From positions 62,001-126,000 of the forward strand of contig NZ_FOGD01000004.1 in NCBI RefSeq assembly GCF_900111115.1: 64,000 nt of DNA, written 5' to 3'. The position numbers were made by a program, and so were the translations under genes. Positions 55,622 to 64,000 of this stretch are shown here, in pieces; the first letter of the stretch is position 1, and each line of letters opens with the position of its first letter. Source of the stretch: Giesbergeria anulus (GTDB taxonomy: Bacteria; Pseudomonadota; Gammaproteobacteria; Burkholderiales; Burkholderiaceae_C). The notes beneath the pieces were generated by a model. It did no database searches. It was not told the DNA's origin and saw only the letters and a list, made by a program, of their open reading frames with translations.

Positions 55622-57235
55622 ATGTTTAAATTTACCTCCTACACTGTGTCTAGGCGCCTGCTCACCCTGACCTTAGCTGCTGTATTTGGCATTATATTTT
55701 TAGCCAGTGTTTTTCTTTTCTCTGAACGTCACCTTATTATGAATGAGCGTGAAAATGGTGTGCGCCAAACAGTAGAAACTGTGAGTAGTTTGGCCGTTTA
55801 CTATCACGCCCTATCCGCAAATGGTACTTTGCCGGAAGCCGAAGCAAAAAAACAAGCCATTGCTGCCATTAAAGCTTTGCGCTACAGCAAAGATGAATAC
55901 TTCTGGATCAATGATGCTGATGCACTGATGCTGATGCACCCGATCAAACCTGAGTTAGATGGCAAAAATCTTATTAATTTAAAAGACCCTACTGGCAAGC
56001 TATTTTTTAGTGAAATGGCGAGCAAAGTAAAGTCTAACGGCTCTGGATTTGTTCATTATATGTGGCCCAAGCCCGGTCATGAAACCCCGGTGCCAAAAGT
56101 TTCTTATGTGCAAGGTTTTGCCCCATGGAACTGGATTATCGGTTCTGGCGTATATGTAGACACCGTAGACTCGGTAATTGCAGAACGGGTCATATCATTT
56201 TCTTTGGGGTCTTTGGCATTGGCCGGGTGTTTGGCTTTGTTGGGCTGGCTGATTGCGCGCAGCATTTTGCAACAATTGGGTGGTGAACCGGCTTATGCCG
56301 CAGCCATAGCCCACCGCCTCGCCGACGGCGATTTGTCGGTAGAAATCACGATCCGCGATGCCCATCAACCCAGCCTGCTCAGTGCCATCCAGACCATGCG
56401 CGACAAAATCGCCAACATCGTCGGTGAAGTACGCCAAGGGGCCAATTCTGTAGCCACCGCCAGCGCCCAAATCGCCAGCGGCAACAGTGATCTGTCAGGC
56501 CGCACCGAGGCGCAGGCCAACGCCCTCAACGGTGCCTCCAGCTCTATGGCTGAACTGGGTGGCACCGTGCAACAAAACGCCGACAACGCACGCCAAGCCA
56601 ATCAGTTGGCGATGAGTGCATCCACCGTAGCCACGCGTGGCGGCCAAGTGGTGTCTGAAGTGGTGCAAACCATGAAGGGTATCAACGAAAGCTCACGCAA
56701 AATTTCTGACATCATCAGCGTGATTGATGGCATTGCATTCCAAACCAACATTTTGGCCCTCAATGCGGCGGTCGAGGCAGCGCGAGCAGGCGAGCAGGGC
56801 CGGGGCTTTGCCGTGGTGGCCTCAGAAGTGCGCAACTTGGCGGGGCGCTCCGCCGAGGCAGCCAAAGAGATTAAAACCCTTATCAATGCCAGCGTCGAGC
56901 GGGTGGAGCAGGGCACAGCGCTGGTCGATCAGGCAGGCTCGACCATGACCGAAGTGGTCGATAGCATCCGCCGCGTGACTGACATCATGGGTGAGATCAG
57001 TGCGGCCAGCCATGAGCAATCGACGGGTGTGATCCATGTCAGCGACGGGATGGCCCACATGGAGCAGGTAACGCAACAAAATGCTGCATTGGTCGAAGAA
57101 ATGGCTGCTGCCGCCAACAGCCTACACGCCCAAGCCGAAGACTTGGTGCAGGTGGTGTCAGTCTTCAAGACCAATGCACACCCTGCATACACAACACCCC
57201 CCAGAGCAGGCCAGGGGACATTGTTGATTCGCTAA
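55622..57235 (+). CDS. Methyl-accepting chemotaxis protein with sCache sensor
   Basis: 537 residues from the ATG at 55622. Two membrane helices (about residues 12-33 and 190-211) flank a periplasmic sCache-type sensor with [25 protein letters not shown] segment ([11 protein letters not shown] onward) leads to the signalling domain with the hairpin tip [20 protein letters not shown]. There is no C-terminal NWETF-like CheR tether. The first 560 bases are clearly richer in A/T than the rest. The ligand is unknown. The gene is convergent with gph with 4 bases between stops. Confidence 0.92.
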   Translation: MFKFTSYTVSRRLLTLTLAAVFGIIFLASVFLFSERHLIMNERENGVRQTVETVSSLAVYYHALSANGTLPEAEAKKQAIAAIKALRYSKDEYFWINDADALMLMHPIKPELDGKNLINLKDPTGKLFFSEMASKVKSNGSGFVHYMWPKPGHETPVPKVSYVQGFAPWNWIIGSGVYVDTVDSVIAERVISFSLGSLALAGCLALLGWLIARSILQQLGGEPAYAAAIAHRLADGDLSVEITIRDAHQPSLLSAIQTMRDKIANIVGEVRQGANSVATASAQIASGNSDLSGRTEAQANALNGASSSMAELGGTVQQNADNARQANQLAMSASTVATRGGQVVSEVVQTMKGINESSRKISDIISVIDGIAFQTNILALNAAVEAARAGEQGRGFAVVASEVRNLAGRSAEAAKEIKTLINASVERVEQGTALVDQAGSTMTEVVDSIRRVTDIMGEISAASHEQSTGVIHVSDGMAHMEQVTQQNAALVEEMAAAANSLHAQAEDLVQVVSVFKTNAHPAYTTPPRAGQGTLLIR

Positions 57236-57239
57236 GGCT

Positions 57240-57947
57240 TTAGCGCAGCGCAGCCAAGCTCTCGATCCAGCCGTCGGCATCGACCTGGCGCACCGGCTGG
57301 CCGTGGTTGTAGCCATAAGTGACCAGCAACACTGGGCAACCAGCGGCACGGGCGGCTTGGGCATCGTTGCTGGAATCGCCCACCACCAAGGTGCGGGCCG
57401 GTGCCGTGCGCAAGGCCTCGCAGGTCTTGCGCAGTGGCAGCGGATCGGGTTTTTTTTGGGCAAAGGCATCGCCGCCAAAAACATGGGTAAAAAATCTGTC
57501 CAGTTTTTTGGCTTGTAACAGAGCCACAGCAAAGGCAGTAGGCTTGTTGGTCAGGCAGGCCAGCGGCCAATGCAAAGCGTGCAGCGCCTCTAAGCCCTCC
57601 AACACCCCCGGATAAACGCGCGAAAACTGCCCGTTGACGGCAGGGTAATGGTGCTGGTAACTGGCCCAAGCACGGGGAAACAATGCCTCTACCACCGCTT
57701 GGCGCTCGGCAAGCTCAGGATGGGCAGGTGCCAGCAGATGGTGCAGCACCGATGCAATCAGATGCTCGGTACCCTTGCCGACCATGCGTTCGACCTCGGC
57801 GGCTGCCACTGGGGGCAGGGCGACATCGGCCAGCATACGGCGCAACACCTCGACAAAATCACCCAAGGTATCCACCATCGTGCCATCCAGATCGATGATG
57901 GCGGCGTCTAGTCCTGTAGCGTCTAGCGGCAAAGTGAGCAGGGCCAT
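57240..57947 (-). CDS. gph: Phosphoglycolate phosphatase
   Basis: 235 residues from the ATG at 57945-57947 (a TTG five codons upstream is possible). HAD superfamily motifs: motif I DLDGTMVDT (about residue 19), motif II in LTNKPTAFA, motif III lysine near FAQKKPDP and motif IV VVGDSSNDAQAARAAG. It removes phosphate from 2-phosphoglycolate made during DNA repair or oxygenase side reactions. It starts 11 bases after rpe, the usual rpe-gph pair, which in many bacteria precedes trpE. Confidence 0.92.
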   Translation of the reverse strand: MALLTLPLDATGLDAAIIDLDGTMVDTLGDFVEVLRRMLADVALPPVAAAEVERMVGKGTEHLIASVLHHLLAPAHPELAERQAVVEALFPRAWASYQHHYPAVNGQFSRVYPGVLEGLEALHALHWPLACLTNKPTAFAVALLQAKKLDRFFTHVFGGDAFAQKKPDPLPLRKTCEALRTAPARTLVVGDSSNDAQAARAAGCPVLLVTYGYNHGQPVRQVDADGWIESLAALR

Positions 57948-57958
57948 GCTGCGCCCAC

Positions 57959-58639
57959 TCAAACCAAAGCCACGCGCATGGCGTCAATAACCGAGCGGTA
58001 GTCAGGCTTGCCAAAAATGGCGCTGCCCGCCACAAAAGTGTCGGCCCCAGCATCGGCCACACGGCGGATGTTGTCTACCTTGATGCCGCCATCGACTTCG
58101 AGGCGGATATCTTTGCCGCTGGCGTCAATGCGTTTGCGCGCTTGCTCAATTTTGCGCAGGGCCGAATCAATAAAACCCTGACCGCCAAAACCGGGGTTGA
58201 CGCTCATGATGAGAATCAGGTCGATGTCGTCAATCACCCAGTCGAGCACGTCCAGCGGCTCGGCAGGGTTAAACACCAGCCCGGCCTTGACGCCTTGACT
58301 TTGGATGGCCTGCACGCTGCGGTGGACATGGGTAGAGGCGTCGGGGTGAAAGCTAATCAGGTCGGCACCGGCTTGGGCAAAGGCAGCGGCCAAGGCATCG
58401 ACGGGTGATACCATCAAATGCACGTCAATGGGCACGGCAACGCCTGCCGGGGTCACAGCATGGGGCTTGAGGGCTTGGCAGACCATCGGCCCAAAGGTCA
58501 GGTTGGGCACATAGTGGTTGTCCATGACATCAAAGTGGATCCAATCGGCACCAGCGGCAATCACGTTGCGCACTTCCTCGCCCAGACGGGCAAAGTCGGC
58601 AGAGAGGATAGAGGGGGCAATACGGTAGGTGTGGCTCAT
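57959..58639 (-). CDS. rpe: Ribulose-phosphate 3-epimerase
   Basis: 226 residues from the ATG of [16 protein letters not shown] (58637-58639). TIM-barrel signatures: [35 protein letters not shown] and VDGGIK, which hold the catalytic Asp pair and metal histidines. It interconverts ribulose- and xylulose-5-phosphate. It is divergent from apaG, with the two starts 30 bases apart. Confidence 0.95.
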   Translation of the reverse strand: MSHTYRIAPSILSADFARLGEEVRNVIAAGADWIHFDVMDNHYVPNLTFGPMVCQALKPHAVTPAGVAVPIDVHLMVSPVDALAAAFAQAGADLISFHPDASTHVHRSVQAIQSQGVKAGLVFNPAEPLDVLDWVIDDIDLILIMSVNPGFGGQGFIDSALRKIEQARKRIDASGKDIRLEVDGGIKVDNIRRVADAGADTFVAGSAIFGKPDYRSVIDAMRVALV

Positions 58640-58669
58640 AGTTTTGATTGTCGCAGTTACTATTGCTTT

Positions 58670-59077
58670 ATGCCAAAGTACCAATTTCAAGTGGAAGTCA
58701 CCCCGGCATACCTGCCGCAGCAATCCGCCCCCGAGGCTGGGGTGTTTAGCTTTTCCTACACCATCACCGTACGCAACACCGGCGAGGTGGCGGCGCAACT
58801 GGTATCGCGCCACTGGCACATCAGCGATGCGCTGGGGCACACCCACGAGGTCAAGGGTTTGGGGGTAGTGGGTGAGCAACCGCTACTGCACCCCGGCGAA
58901 GCATTCCAGTACAGCAGTGGCTGCCAATTGCGCACCCCCAGCGGCACCATGCACGGAATTTTTCACTGCGTGGCCGACGATGGCGAGGGCTTTGACTGCC
59001 CCATCTCCTTGTTTATGCTGGAGGCTACCAATGCCGAAGCACCAGATCAGCCCCTAAGCGCAAGGGTGTTGCATTGA
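58670..59077 (+). CDS. apaG: ApaG domain protein (Co2+/Mg2+ efflux protein family)
   Basis: 135 residues from the ATG of [16 protein letters not shown]. The fibronectin-III-like ApaG fold is clear in [42 protein letters not shown] and the C-terminal region GTMHG. Its exact biochemical role is unsettled; it has been tied to metal resistance and pyrophosphate binding. The stop overlaps the TTG start of the next gene. Confidence 0.92.
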   Translation: MPKYQFQVEVTPAYLPQQSAPEAGVFSFSYTITVRNTGEVAAQLVSRHWHISDALGHTHEVKGLGVVGEQPLLHPGEAFQYSSGCQLRTPSGTMHGIFHCVADDGEGFDCPISLFMLEATNAEAPDQPLSARVLH

Positions 59078-61059
59078 CGCGGCCCCGCTACGATCTGCAC
59101 AGCCTGCTGGAGCAACTCGATCCACAGGCTAACTTGGCGCAGCGCCACCTGTGGCTGATTAACGCACTCGGTTGGGTGCGCGGCCAAGGCGATTCGGTGC
59201 CCGATGCAGTGGGCCGCTTGGGCCTACTGCTCGATGCCGTGCAAGCGCGCCCCGAATTGCAGCAGCGCCTGCAAACTTGGTGGCAAACGTTGGTCGATAC
59301 GGTGGATATCACCGCGCTGCTGGCAGATTTTGGTTTTGCACCGCGCACGGCACTGCTGAGTGAACTGGCCGAGCGCCTGCGCCTGAAAATCTTGCCCGGT
59401 AGCCCAGAAACCATTGACGCCACGGAGTTGTTTACTCTGGCCCTGCCCAGTGCCTTTGATGCCCAGTGGCTGGCCGCCCTGCCCGCCGACTTGCTGGATC
59501 GGTTGATGATGGAGCTGTGCGGCAGCAACGGCCACAGCACCCGCTGGCAGCGCGCCCTGCTCGATGCCATGACCTACTGCGCTGGGCAAATCCTCTCCAC
59601 CGGCTTTGCCCCAGAACTGCGCCTGCGCATGACCCCAGAGGCGCGCGAAGCACAGCCCTTTCACGCCCTGATTCGGGATGTCGAAAGCTTGCGGGTCGAA
59701 GTGCTGCACAGCCTGCGCACCCCAGACCGGCTACAAGCAACCGCCCAGCGCCTACGCGGGCGCCTAGATGCCTGCCGCAGCGCAGCCACCAGCGTTTATG
59801 GCCATTTTGAGGACAATGGCATCTCGGTGGGGTTGGTGTTTCGTCTGCGCCAGTTGCGTGCCCGCATTGTGCGTATGCGTGAACTGCTGGAATGCGTGCT
59901 CTCGCCCACCCCAGCATTGCATGGTGCGCGCTTGCTAGGGCATTTGGTGCAGGTGGCGCAAGAGCGGCGCAGCCTACGTGCGGTGTTCAGTGCCAACTCA
60001 TCATTGCTGGCGGCCAAGGTGGCCGAGCGCAGTGCCGAAACCGGCGAGCACTACATCACCCGTACCCCAGCAGAGTACAGCGCCATGCTCGGCCATGCTG
60101 CTGGCGGTGGGGCCGTGATAGCCCTGACCACGCTAGCCAAGTTTGCGCTGGGGGCGTTGGCACTGTCGGCATTTTGGGCCGGGTTTGTGGCGGGCATGAA
60201 CTACGCCATCAGCTTTGTGCTGGTACAACTGCTGCACTTTACCGTGGCTACCAAGCAGCCCGCCATGACGGCCCCTGCGATGGCCGCCAAGCTCAAGGAG
60301 CTGGGTTCTGGTGAAGGCATCAATGCCTTTGTCGATGAGGTCACGCATTTGGTGCGCTCACAGGTGGCTGCCGTGCTGGGCAATGTGCTGGTGGTGTTTC
60401 CCGCCGTGCTGCTGCTCACGGGTGGCTGGCAACTGTGGTCAGGTGCGCCGTTTCTGGATGCCGATAAAACCCAATCCACGCTGGCATCGCTGCAACTGCT
60501 GGGGCCGTCGGTGCTCTATGCGGCATTTACCGGCGTGCTACTGTTTGCCTCCAGCATGGTGGCAGGCGGTGCAGAAAACTGGTTTGTGCTCTACCGGATC
60601 GATTCAGCGCTACGCTACAACCCGCGCATTACGGGCCTGCTGGGGCCTGCGCGCGCAGCGCGCTGGGCGCTGTTTTTTCGCAACAATATTTCGGGGCTGG
60701 CGGCCAATGTCTCGCTGGGGCTGATGCTGGGGCTGGTTCCAGTATTTGCCACCTTTTTTGGCTTGGGGCTGGATGTACGCCACGTCACACTGTCTGCGGG
60801 CCAAATTGCTGCGGCGGGCATGGGTTTGGGTTTGCTAGAGGCACTGCAACTGCCCGCCTTTTGGTGGGCACTGGCCAGCCTGCCGTTTCTGGCGGCTTTG
60901 AATGTGGGCGTGAGCTTTTATTTGGCCTTTCGGGTGGCTCTGAGCGCACAAAACGTCAGTGGCGTTGAGCGCTCGCGCATCTACGCCGCCATTGGGGCGC
61001 GGCTGCGCACGCACCCGCTGGATTTTTTCAGGCCCCGCCATTCCCCGCCCACCATCTGA
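59074..61059 (+). CDS. PF10136-type 'site-specific recombinase' family polytopic membrane protein
   Basis: 661 residues. It starts at a TTG that overlaps the apaG stop (TTGA, 59074-59077). The first 340 residues are soluble and helical. After that come about eight hydrophobic segments (for example ALGALALSAFWAGFVAGMNY, VLGNVLVVFPAVLLLTGG, VSLGLMLGLVPVFATFFG and ALASLPFLAALNVGVSFYLA). The family is labelled site-specific recombinase in databases from a Neisseria gene. The membrane topology and lack of a recombinase active site argue against that role. True function unknown. Confidence 0.75.
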   Translation: MTRPRYDLHSLLEQLDPQANLAQRHLWLINALGWVRGQGDSVPDAVGRLGLLLDAVQARPELQQRLQTWWQTLVDTVDITALLADFGFAPRTALLSELAERLRLKILPGSPETIDATELFTLALPSAFDAQWLAALPADLLDRLMMELCGSNGHSTRWQRALLDAMTYCAGQILSTGFAPELRLRMTPEAREAQPFHALIRDVESLRVEVLHSLRTPDRLQATAQRLRGRLDACRSAATSVYGHFEDNGISVGLVFRLRQLRARIVRMRELLECVLSPTPALHGARLLGHLVQVAQERRSLRAVFSANSSLLAAKVAERSAETGEHYITRTPAEYSAMLGHAAGGGAVIALTTLAKFALGALALSAFWAGFVAGMNYAISFVLVQLLHFTVATKQPAMTAPAMAAKLKELGSGEGINAFVDEVTHLVRSQVAAVLGNVLVVFPAVLLLTGGWQLWSGAPFLDADKTQSTLASLQLLGPSVLYAAFTGVLLFASSMVAGGAENWFVLYRIDSALRYNPRITGLLGPARAARWALFFRNNISGLAANVSLGLMLGLVPVFATFFGLGLDVRHVTLSAGQIAAAGMGLGLLEALQLPAFWWALASLPFLAALNVGVSFYLAFRVALSAQNVSGVERSRIYAAIGARLRTHPLDFFRPRHSPPTI

Positions 61060-61072
61060 CACAGGGGCAGCC

Positions 61073-62074
61073 ATGCACTACAAGCGCCACAATGGCGGCA
61101 TGGGTGAATTTGATCTGATTGCACGTTATTTCACGCGGCCCGTGCGCCGGGCAGTTTTGGGGGTGGGCGACGACTGCGCGCTGCTACAGCCCCGCGCTGG
61201 GATACAACTGGCTATCTCCAGCGATATGCTGGTGGAGGGACGGCATTTTTTTGCCGGAACGGATGCCTACCGTCTGGGCCACAAAGCATTGGCCGTCAAC
61301 TTGAGTGATTTGGCTGCCTGCGGTGCCCAGCCTGTAGCCTTCACGCTGGCGCTGGCTCTGCCTAGGGTGGATGAGCCTTGGTTGCAAGCCTTTTCTAGCG
61401 GGCTGCTGGCGCTGGCCGATGCCCACGGTTGTGAACTGATCGGCGGCGATACCACGCAAGGGCCGCTCAATATCTGCATCACGGTGTTTGGCGAGGTGCC
61501 TGCTGGGCAAGCGCTGCTGCGCAGTGGCGCCCGCGCTGGGGACGATTTGTATGTCAGCGGCCATCTGGGTGATGCCCGGCTGGCGCTGGAGTGTTTGCTC
61601 GGCCATTTTGCCTTACCCCCGGCCTTGCTGGCTCCAGCACAGCAGCGGCTGGAAGCGCCTACGCCGAGGGTAGCACTGGGGCAGGCGCTGCGCAGCATCG
61701 CTAGTGCAGCACTGGATGTGAGCGATGGCCTGCTGGGGGACTTGAGCCATCTCCTGCGCGCCTCAGGAGTTGGGGCGTGTGTCGATACCTCCTGCACCAG
61801 CGCCTTGCTGGCGACACAGGTTGCAGCCGGCCAAACGGGTCAACCCTTGGAGACAGAACGGGTACGACAATGCACCCTCGCAGGAGGTGACGATTACGAA
61901 TTGCTGTTTACCGCAGCACCTGGCCAGCGCCATGCTGTGCTGGCTGCCGCACAGGCCAGCGCCACAGCCGTCACGCGTATTGGCACCATAGAGGCTAGCC
62001 CCGGTCTGCGCTTGATGGATAGCCAAGGCCAAACCATCACGGCGCGTTATGCTTCGTTTGACCACTTTGCCTGA
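61073..62074 (+). CDS. thiL: Thiamine-monophosphate kinase
   Basis: 333 residues from an ATG with AGGGG seven bases upstream; a family-typical MGEFDLI start at 61100 is the alternative. ATP and metal motifs: GVGDDCALL, SSDMLVEGRHF, GGDTTQG, LDVSDGLLGDL and GGDDYELLFT. It phosphorylates thiamine monophosphate to thiamine diphosphate, the last step of the pathway. It follows the membrane protein gene by 13 bases and precedes a small unknown gene by 11 bases. Confidence 0.93.
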   Translation: MHYKRHNGGMGEFDLIARYFTRPVRRAVLGVGDDCALLQPRAGIQLAISSDMLVEGRHFFAGTDAYRLGHKALAVNLSDLAACGAQPVAFTLALALPRVDEPWLQAFSSGLLALADAHGCELIGGDTTQGPLNICITVFGEVPAGQALLRSGARAGDDLYVSGHLGDARLALECLLGHFALPPALLAPAQQRLEAPTPRVALGQALRSIASAALDVSDGLLGDLSHLLRASGVGACVDTSCTSALLATQVAAGQTGQPLETERVRQCTLAGGDDYELLFTAAPGQRHAVLAAAQASATAVTRIGTIEASPGLRLMDSQGQTITARYASFDHFA

Positions 62075-62085
62075 GGGAATCTACC

Positions 62086-62349
62086 ATGCCACCTTCCGCA
62101 CCAACCTCCAGCATCCAAGAAGGGCTAGAGCTTGCAGAACAACAAGAACGGCAACAGTCACAGCAGGAATCGGGCAACAGCACCGCCGCCGACGTGTTGT
62201 CTCAAGGCGTTGACATCCTAGATGCTTTGGGCAGCCTCTCAGACATCGCCTGTGATGTCGGTGGTGCCGTGCTATCGACGGCGGGGGATGTGCTCTCCGC
62301 CGTGGGCCAAGGCATTGGCAGCGTGCTAGAGGGGCTGGGAGATCTTTAA
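62086..62349 (+). CDS. Small hypothetical protein with Gly-rich amphipathic C-terminal half
   Basis: 87 residues. The first 35 are hydrophilic (Gln, Glu, Ser). The last 50 are low in charge with regularly spaced Gly, Leu, Val and Ala (for example DVGGAVLSTAGDVLSAVGQG), consistent with an amphipathic or membrane-interacting helix. There is one Cys. No family is recognised. It follows thiL by 11 bases and ends just before the palindromic promoter. The translated sequence is plausible but unproven. Confidence 0.55.
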   Translation: MPPSAPTSSIQEGLELAEQQERQQSQQESGNSTAADVLSQGVDILDALGSLSDIACDVGGAVLSTAGDVLSAVGQGIGSVLEGLGDL

Positions 62350-62364
62350 GATCGGGCCGAATTC

Positions 62365-62393
62365 TTTACGTTGACGTAAACGTCAACTATGAT
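62365..62393 (+). promoter_or_regulatory. Promoter with overlapping palindromic operator
   Basis: A -35-like TTTACG (62365-62370), a 17-base spacer and TATGAT as -10 (62388-62393) face the alpha/beta hydrolase gene. The spacer is nearly filled by the perfect inverted repeat TTGACGTAAACGTCAA (62371-62386), also readable as GTTGACGT-AA-ACGTCAAC. An operator in the spacer is typical of MerR-family control and resembles LiuR-type motifs as I recall them. Confidence 0.65.
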
Positions 62394-62438
62394 GAGGCGA
62401 TCTGTTTCGGCCCGCTAGGCCGGTCATATCCCAACGTT

Positions 62439-63245
62439 ATGCCTCACACTTCCCAACCTACCATCACCACCCAAGACCAATGGGTGTCCGTTCCACAAGG
62501 CCGTCTTTTTGTGCGCATCTGGACGCCACAGACCGTGGTCTCAGAGGTGCCGATCATCCTGCTGCACGACTCTTTGGGCAGCGTGGTGCTGTGGCGGGGT
62601 TTTCCGGCGGCACTGTGCGCCGCCACTGGGCGGCAAGTTGTGGCCTATGACCGGCTGGGCTTTGGTCAATCTTGCCCCCACACGGGCAAGCTGCCACTGG
62701 ATTTTGTGCTGCAAGAGGCCGTGGGCAGTTTTGCTGCCGTGCGCCAGCAGTTGGGCATTGAGCGTTTTGCCCTGTTTGGTCACAGCGTGGGCGGCGGCAT
62801 GGCAGTGGGCTGCGCAGCCCAGTTTGCCGATGCCTGCGTGGCCTTAGTGGCCGAATCGGCCCAAGCGTTTGTGGAAGACCGCACCATCCAAGGGCTGCAA
62901 GAGGCCAAGGTGTTTTTCAGCGATGCAGAGCAGATAGCGCGTCTGCAAAAGTACCACGGCGACAAAGCACCGTGGGTGCTGGAGGCTTGGATTGGTTCTT
63001 GGCTTAATCCAGCCATTGCCGATTGGTCACTAGACCCTGCGTTGCCTCTAGTCGCTTGCCCGGTGCTCGCCATTCACGGCGTTGATGATGAATATGGCAC
63101 CCATCTCCATCCGGAACGGATCGTTCAAAGCACGGGTGGGCCTGCACAGCTGGCACTGATGCAAGATACCCGGCATATACCCCACCGCGAAAAAGAGCCA
63201 GAAGTGCTGGCCTTGGTAGCCCACTTTTTGGCCGATAAGCCATAG
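62439..63245 (+). CDS. Alpha/beta hydrolase
   Basis: 268 residues of the alpha/beta-hydrolase fold. The nucleophile elbow GHSVGGG (about residue 114) holds the catalytic Ser, an oxyanion HDSLGS lies near residue 42, an Asp is in IHGVDDEYG and the His in DTRHIPHRE. The substrate is unknown. It is preceded by the palindromic promoter at 62365-62393, so it is probably regulated by a MerR-type factor not in this window. It converges on the ANTAR regulator. Confidence 0.88.
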   Translation: MPHTSQPTITTQDQWVSVPQGRLFVRIWTPQTVVSEVPIILLHDSLGSVVLWRGFPAALCAATGRQVVAYDRLGFGQSCPHTGKLPLDFVLQEAVGSFAAVRQQLGIERFALFGHSVGGGMAVGCAAQFADACVALVAESAQAFVEDRTIQGLQEAKVFFSDAEQIARLQKYHGDKAPWVLEAWIGSWLNPAIADWSLDPALPLVACPVLAIHGVDDEYGTHLHPERIVQSTGGPAQLALMQDTRHIPHREKEPEVLALVAHFLADKP

Positions 63246-63269
63246 CTCCACTTATTAGCGTAACACAAC

Positions 63270-64000
63270 CTATCGGGCTACGGGGGCATTGCTGGTGGGG
63301 GTCTGGAAAAAACAGTCCGGTAGGCTCAAGGTGGCGTGGGCCACATCCACCAGCCGCCGGTTGTGGTCCATGGACGCTTTTTGCAACGCTCGGTAAGCCA
63401 CTTCCTCGCTCAGGCCCAGCCGCGACATCAAAGCACCCTTGGCGCGTTCAATCACCTTGCGTTCCTGCATGGCCCGCCGGGCAGTATCGAGTTCCAACTC
63501 CATCCCTGCCAAGCGCTCGGACTGTGTGTGTACCAACTCCATCAGCCCAGACACGGTACTGGCCTCCATGCCGGTGCCTTGGTCTTGGGTTGCTTCACCG
63601 CGCAGGGGCAGCACCGGGGCAGTGCCGGGCCGGACTGTCGGGTCAAAAAAGCGCTGCACGGCATGGGTATGAGGCGGCGGGTTGTCGCGCAGCCGCCGCA
63701 ACAAGCCTTCCGAGTCAAGCAGGTCTTGTTCAGCCACAGCAATCAAGCGGGCGCAGGTTTGGCGCAAGCATTGCACCAATGCCTCTTGCAGTTGCCACAG
63801 CCCAGTGATGCGCTCGCTACAGACCTCAAACCAAGCCTCGCTCAGACTTTGTTCTAAGGGGCCACCGTGCCGGGCGGTGCAGAGCGTGCGCCGCAGCCGC
63901 TCCAACAGCACCAGTTGCGGGGTCAACTGGCTGTGTTGCCACTGGGCGCGCAACGGTGGTTCAGCAAATTCTTCAAACACTTGCAAGCTGCGCTCTTGGG
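63270..64000 (-). CDS. ANTAR-domain regulator with NIT-like sensor, start beyond window
   Basis: 243 residues are visible and the frame is open through the right edge. The N-terminal visible part (about 120 residues) is helical and recalls the nitrate/nitrite-sensing NIT domain of NasR. The C-terminal ANTAR domain, about residues 175-235, shows ERAKGALMSRLGLSEEVAYRALQKASMDHNRRLVDVA, used to bind RNA hairpins and block termination. NasR-type proteins act on leader RNAs of nitrate assimilation operons. The target here lies outside the window. Confidence 0.8.
   Translation of the reverse strand, partial: QERSLQVFEEFAEPPLRAQWQHSQLTPQLVLLERLRRTLCTARHGGPLEQSLSEAWFEVCSERITGLWQLQEALVQCLRQTCARLIAVAEQDLLDSEGLLRRLRDNPPPHTHAVQRFFDPTVRPGTAPVLPLRGEATQDQGTGMEASTVSGLMELVHTQSERLAGMELELDTARRAMQERKVIERAKGALMSRLGLSEEVAYRALQKASMDHNRRLVDVAHATLSLPDCFFQTPTSNAPVAR

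Noticed and set aside
59074-61059. Mobile element suggested by the 'recombinase' family name
   Set aside because: No inverted repeats, target duplications or recombinase catalytic motif; flanking genes are housekeeping.

Overview
The window is a gene-dense, GC-rich stretch of bacterial chromosome. Gene order (mpl, TlpA-like, accB-accC-prmA-zinc-ribbon; yicC-gmk-rpoZ-spoT; trpE-chorismate mutase-trpG; ybeZ-ybeY) and protein character point to a betaproteobacterium of the order Burkholderiales, most like the Comamonadaceae. This placement is inference from synteny and family resemblance. I see no insertion sequence, prophage or CRISPR array. Both ends cut genes: a PIG-L deacetylase on the left and a NIT/ANTAR regulator on the right.

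Layout. 0-4.4 kb (minus): PIG-L deacetylase, hemW, rdgB, a PP2C phosphatase and a Ser/Thr kinase. 4.5-8.6 kb (plus): yicC, gmk, rpoZ, spoT. 8.6-9.3 kb (minus): greB and tRNA-Arg(ACG). 9.5-14.5 kb (plus): rodA, tldD, two unknown genes and aroG, the last preceded by an aromatic-rich leader peptide and an attenuator. 14.5-21.6 kb: mpl (minus), then plus-strand unknown, TlpA-like thioredoxin, accB, accC, prmA and a zinc-ribbon/DUF3426 protein.

21.7-40.2 kb is the main accessory block, an aerobic phenylacetate catabolon. Its divergent regulator paaX lies on plus. On minus come livH-livM-livG and a hemerythrin-LivF fusion, then paaN-paaG-paaH-paaI-paaK-paaJ, a LivJ-type binding protein, an enoyl-CoA hydratase and paaABCDE. 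Together these encode uptake, CoA activation (PaaK), ring epoxidation (PaaABCDE), isomerisation (PaaG), ring-aldehyde oxidation (PaaN) and beta-oxidation (hydratase, PaaH, PaaJ).

40.2-49.1 kb: miaB, a small secreted protein, rnpB (RNase P RNA, minus), an HD-GYP phosphodiesterase, a cysteine synthase, an FAD oxidoreductase, a LysE exporter, a transglutaminase-like protein and htpX. 49.2-55 kb (minus): DUF3025, TauE/SafE, ybeY, PhoH (ybeZ), a lipoprotein and trpE-chorismate mutase-trpG. 55.6-64 kb: a chemoreceptor, gph and rpe, apaG, a PF10136 membrane protein, thiL, a small unknown gene, an alpha/beta hydrolase under a palindromic promoter, and the ANTAR regulator.

The most interesting observations are: (1) an 18-residue leader peptide rich in Phe/Tyr/Trp, with a mutually exclusive terminator/antiterminator, ahead of aroG; (2) a Trp-rich candidate leader peptide ahead of trpE, preceded by the same extended -10 and 'CCCATG' arrangement, so both may be leaderless; (3) a hemerythrin oxygen/iron-binding domain fused to the ABC ATPase next to an oxygen-dependent catabolic pathway. 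I could run no searches. Family names rest on motif and sequence recognition.
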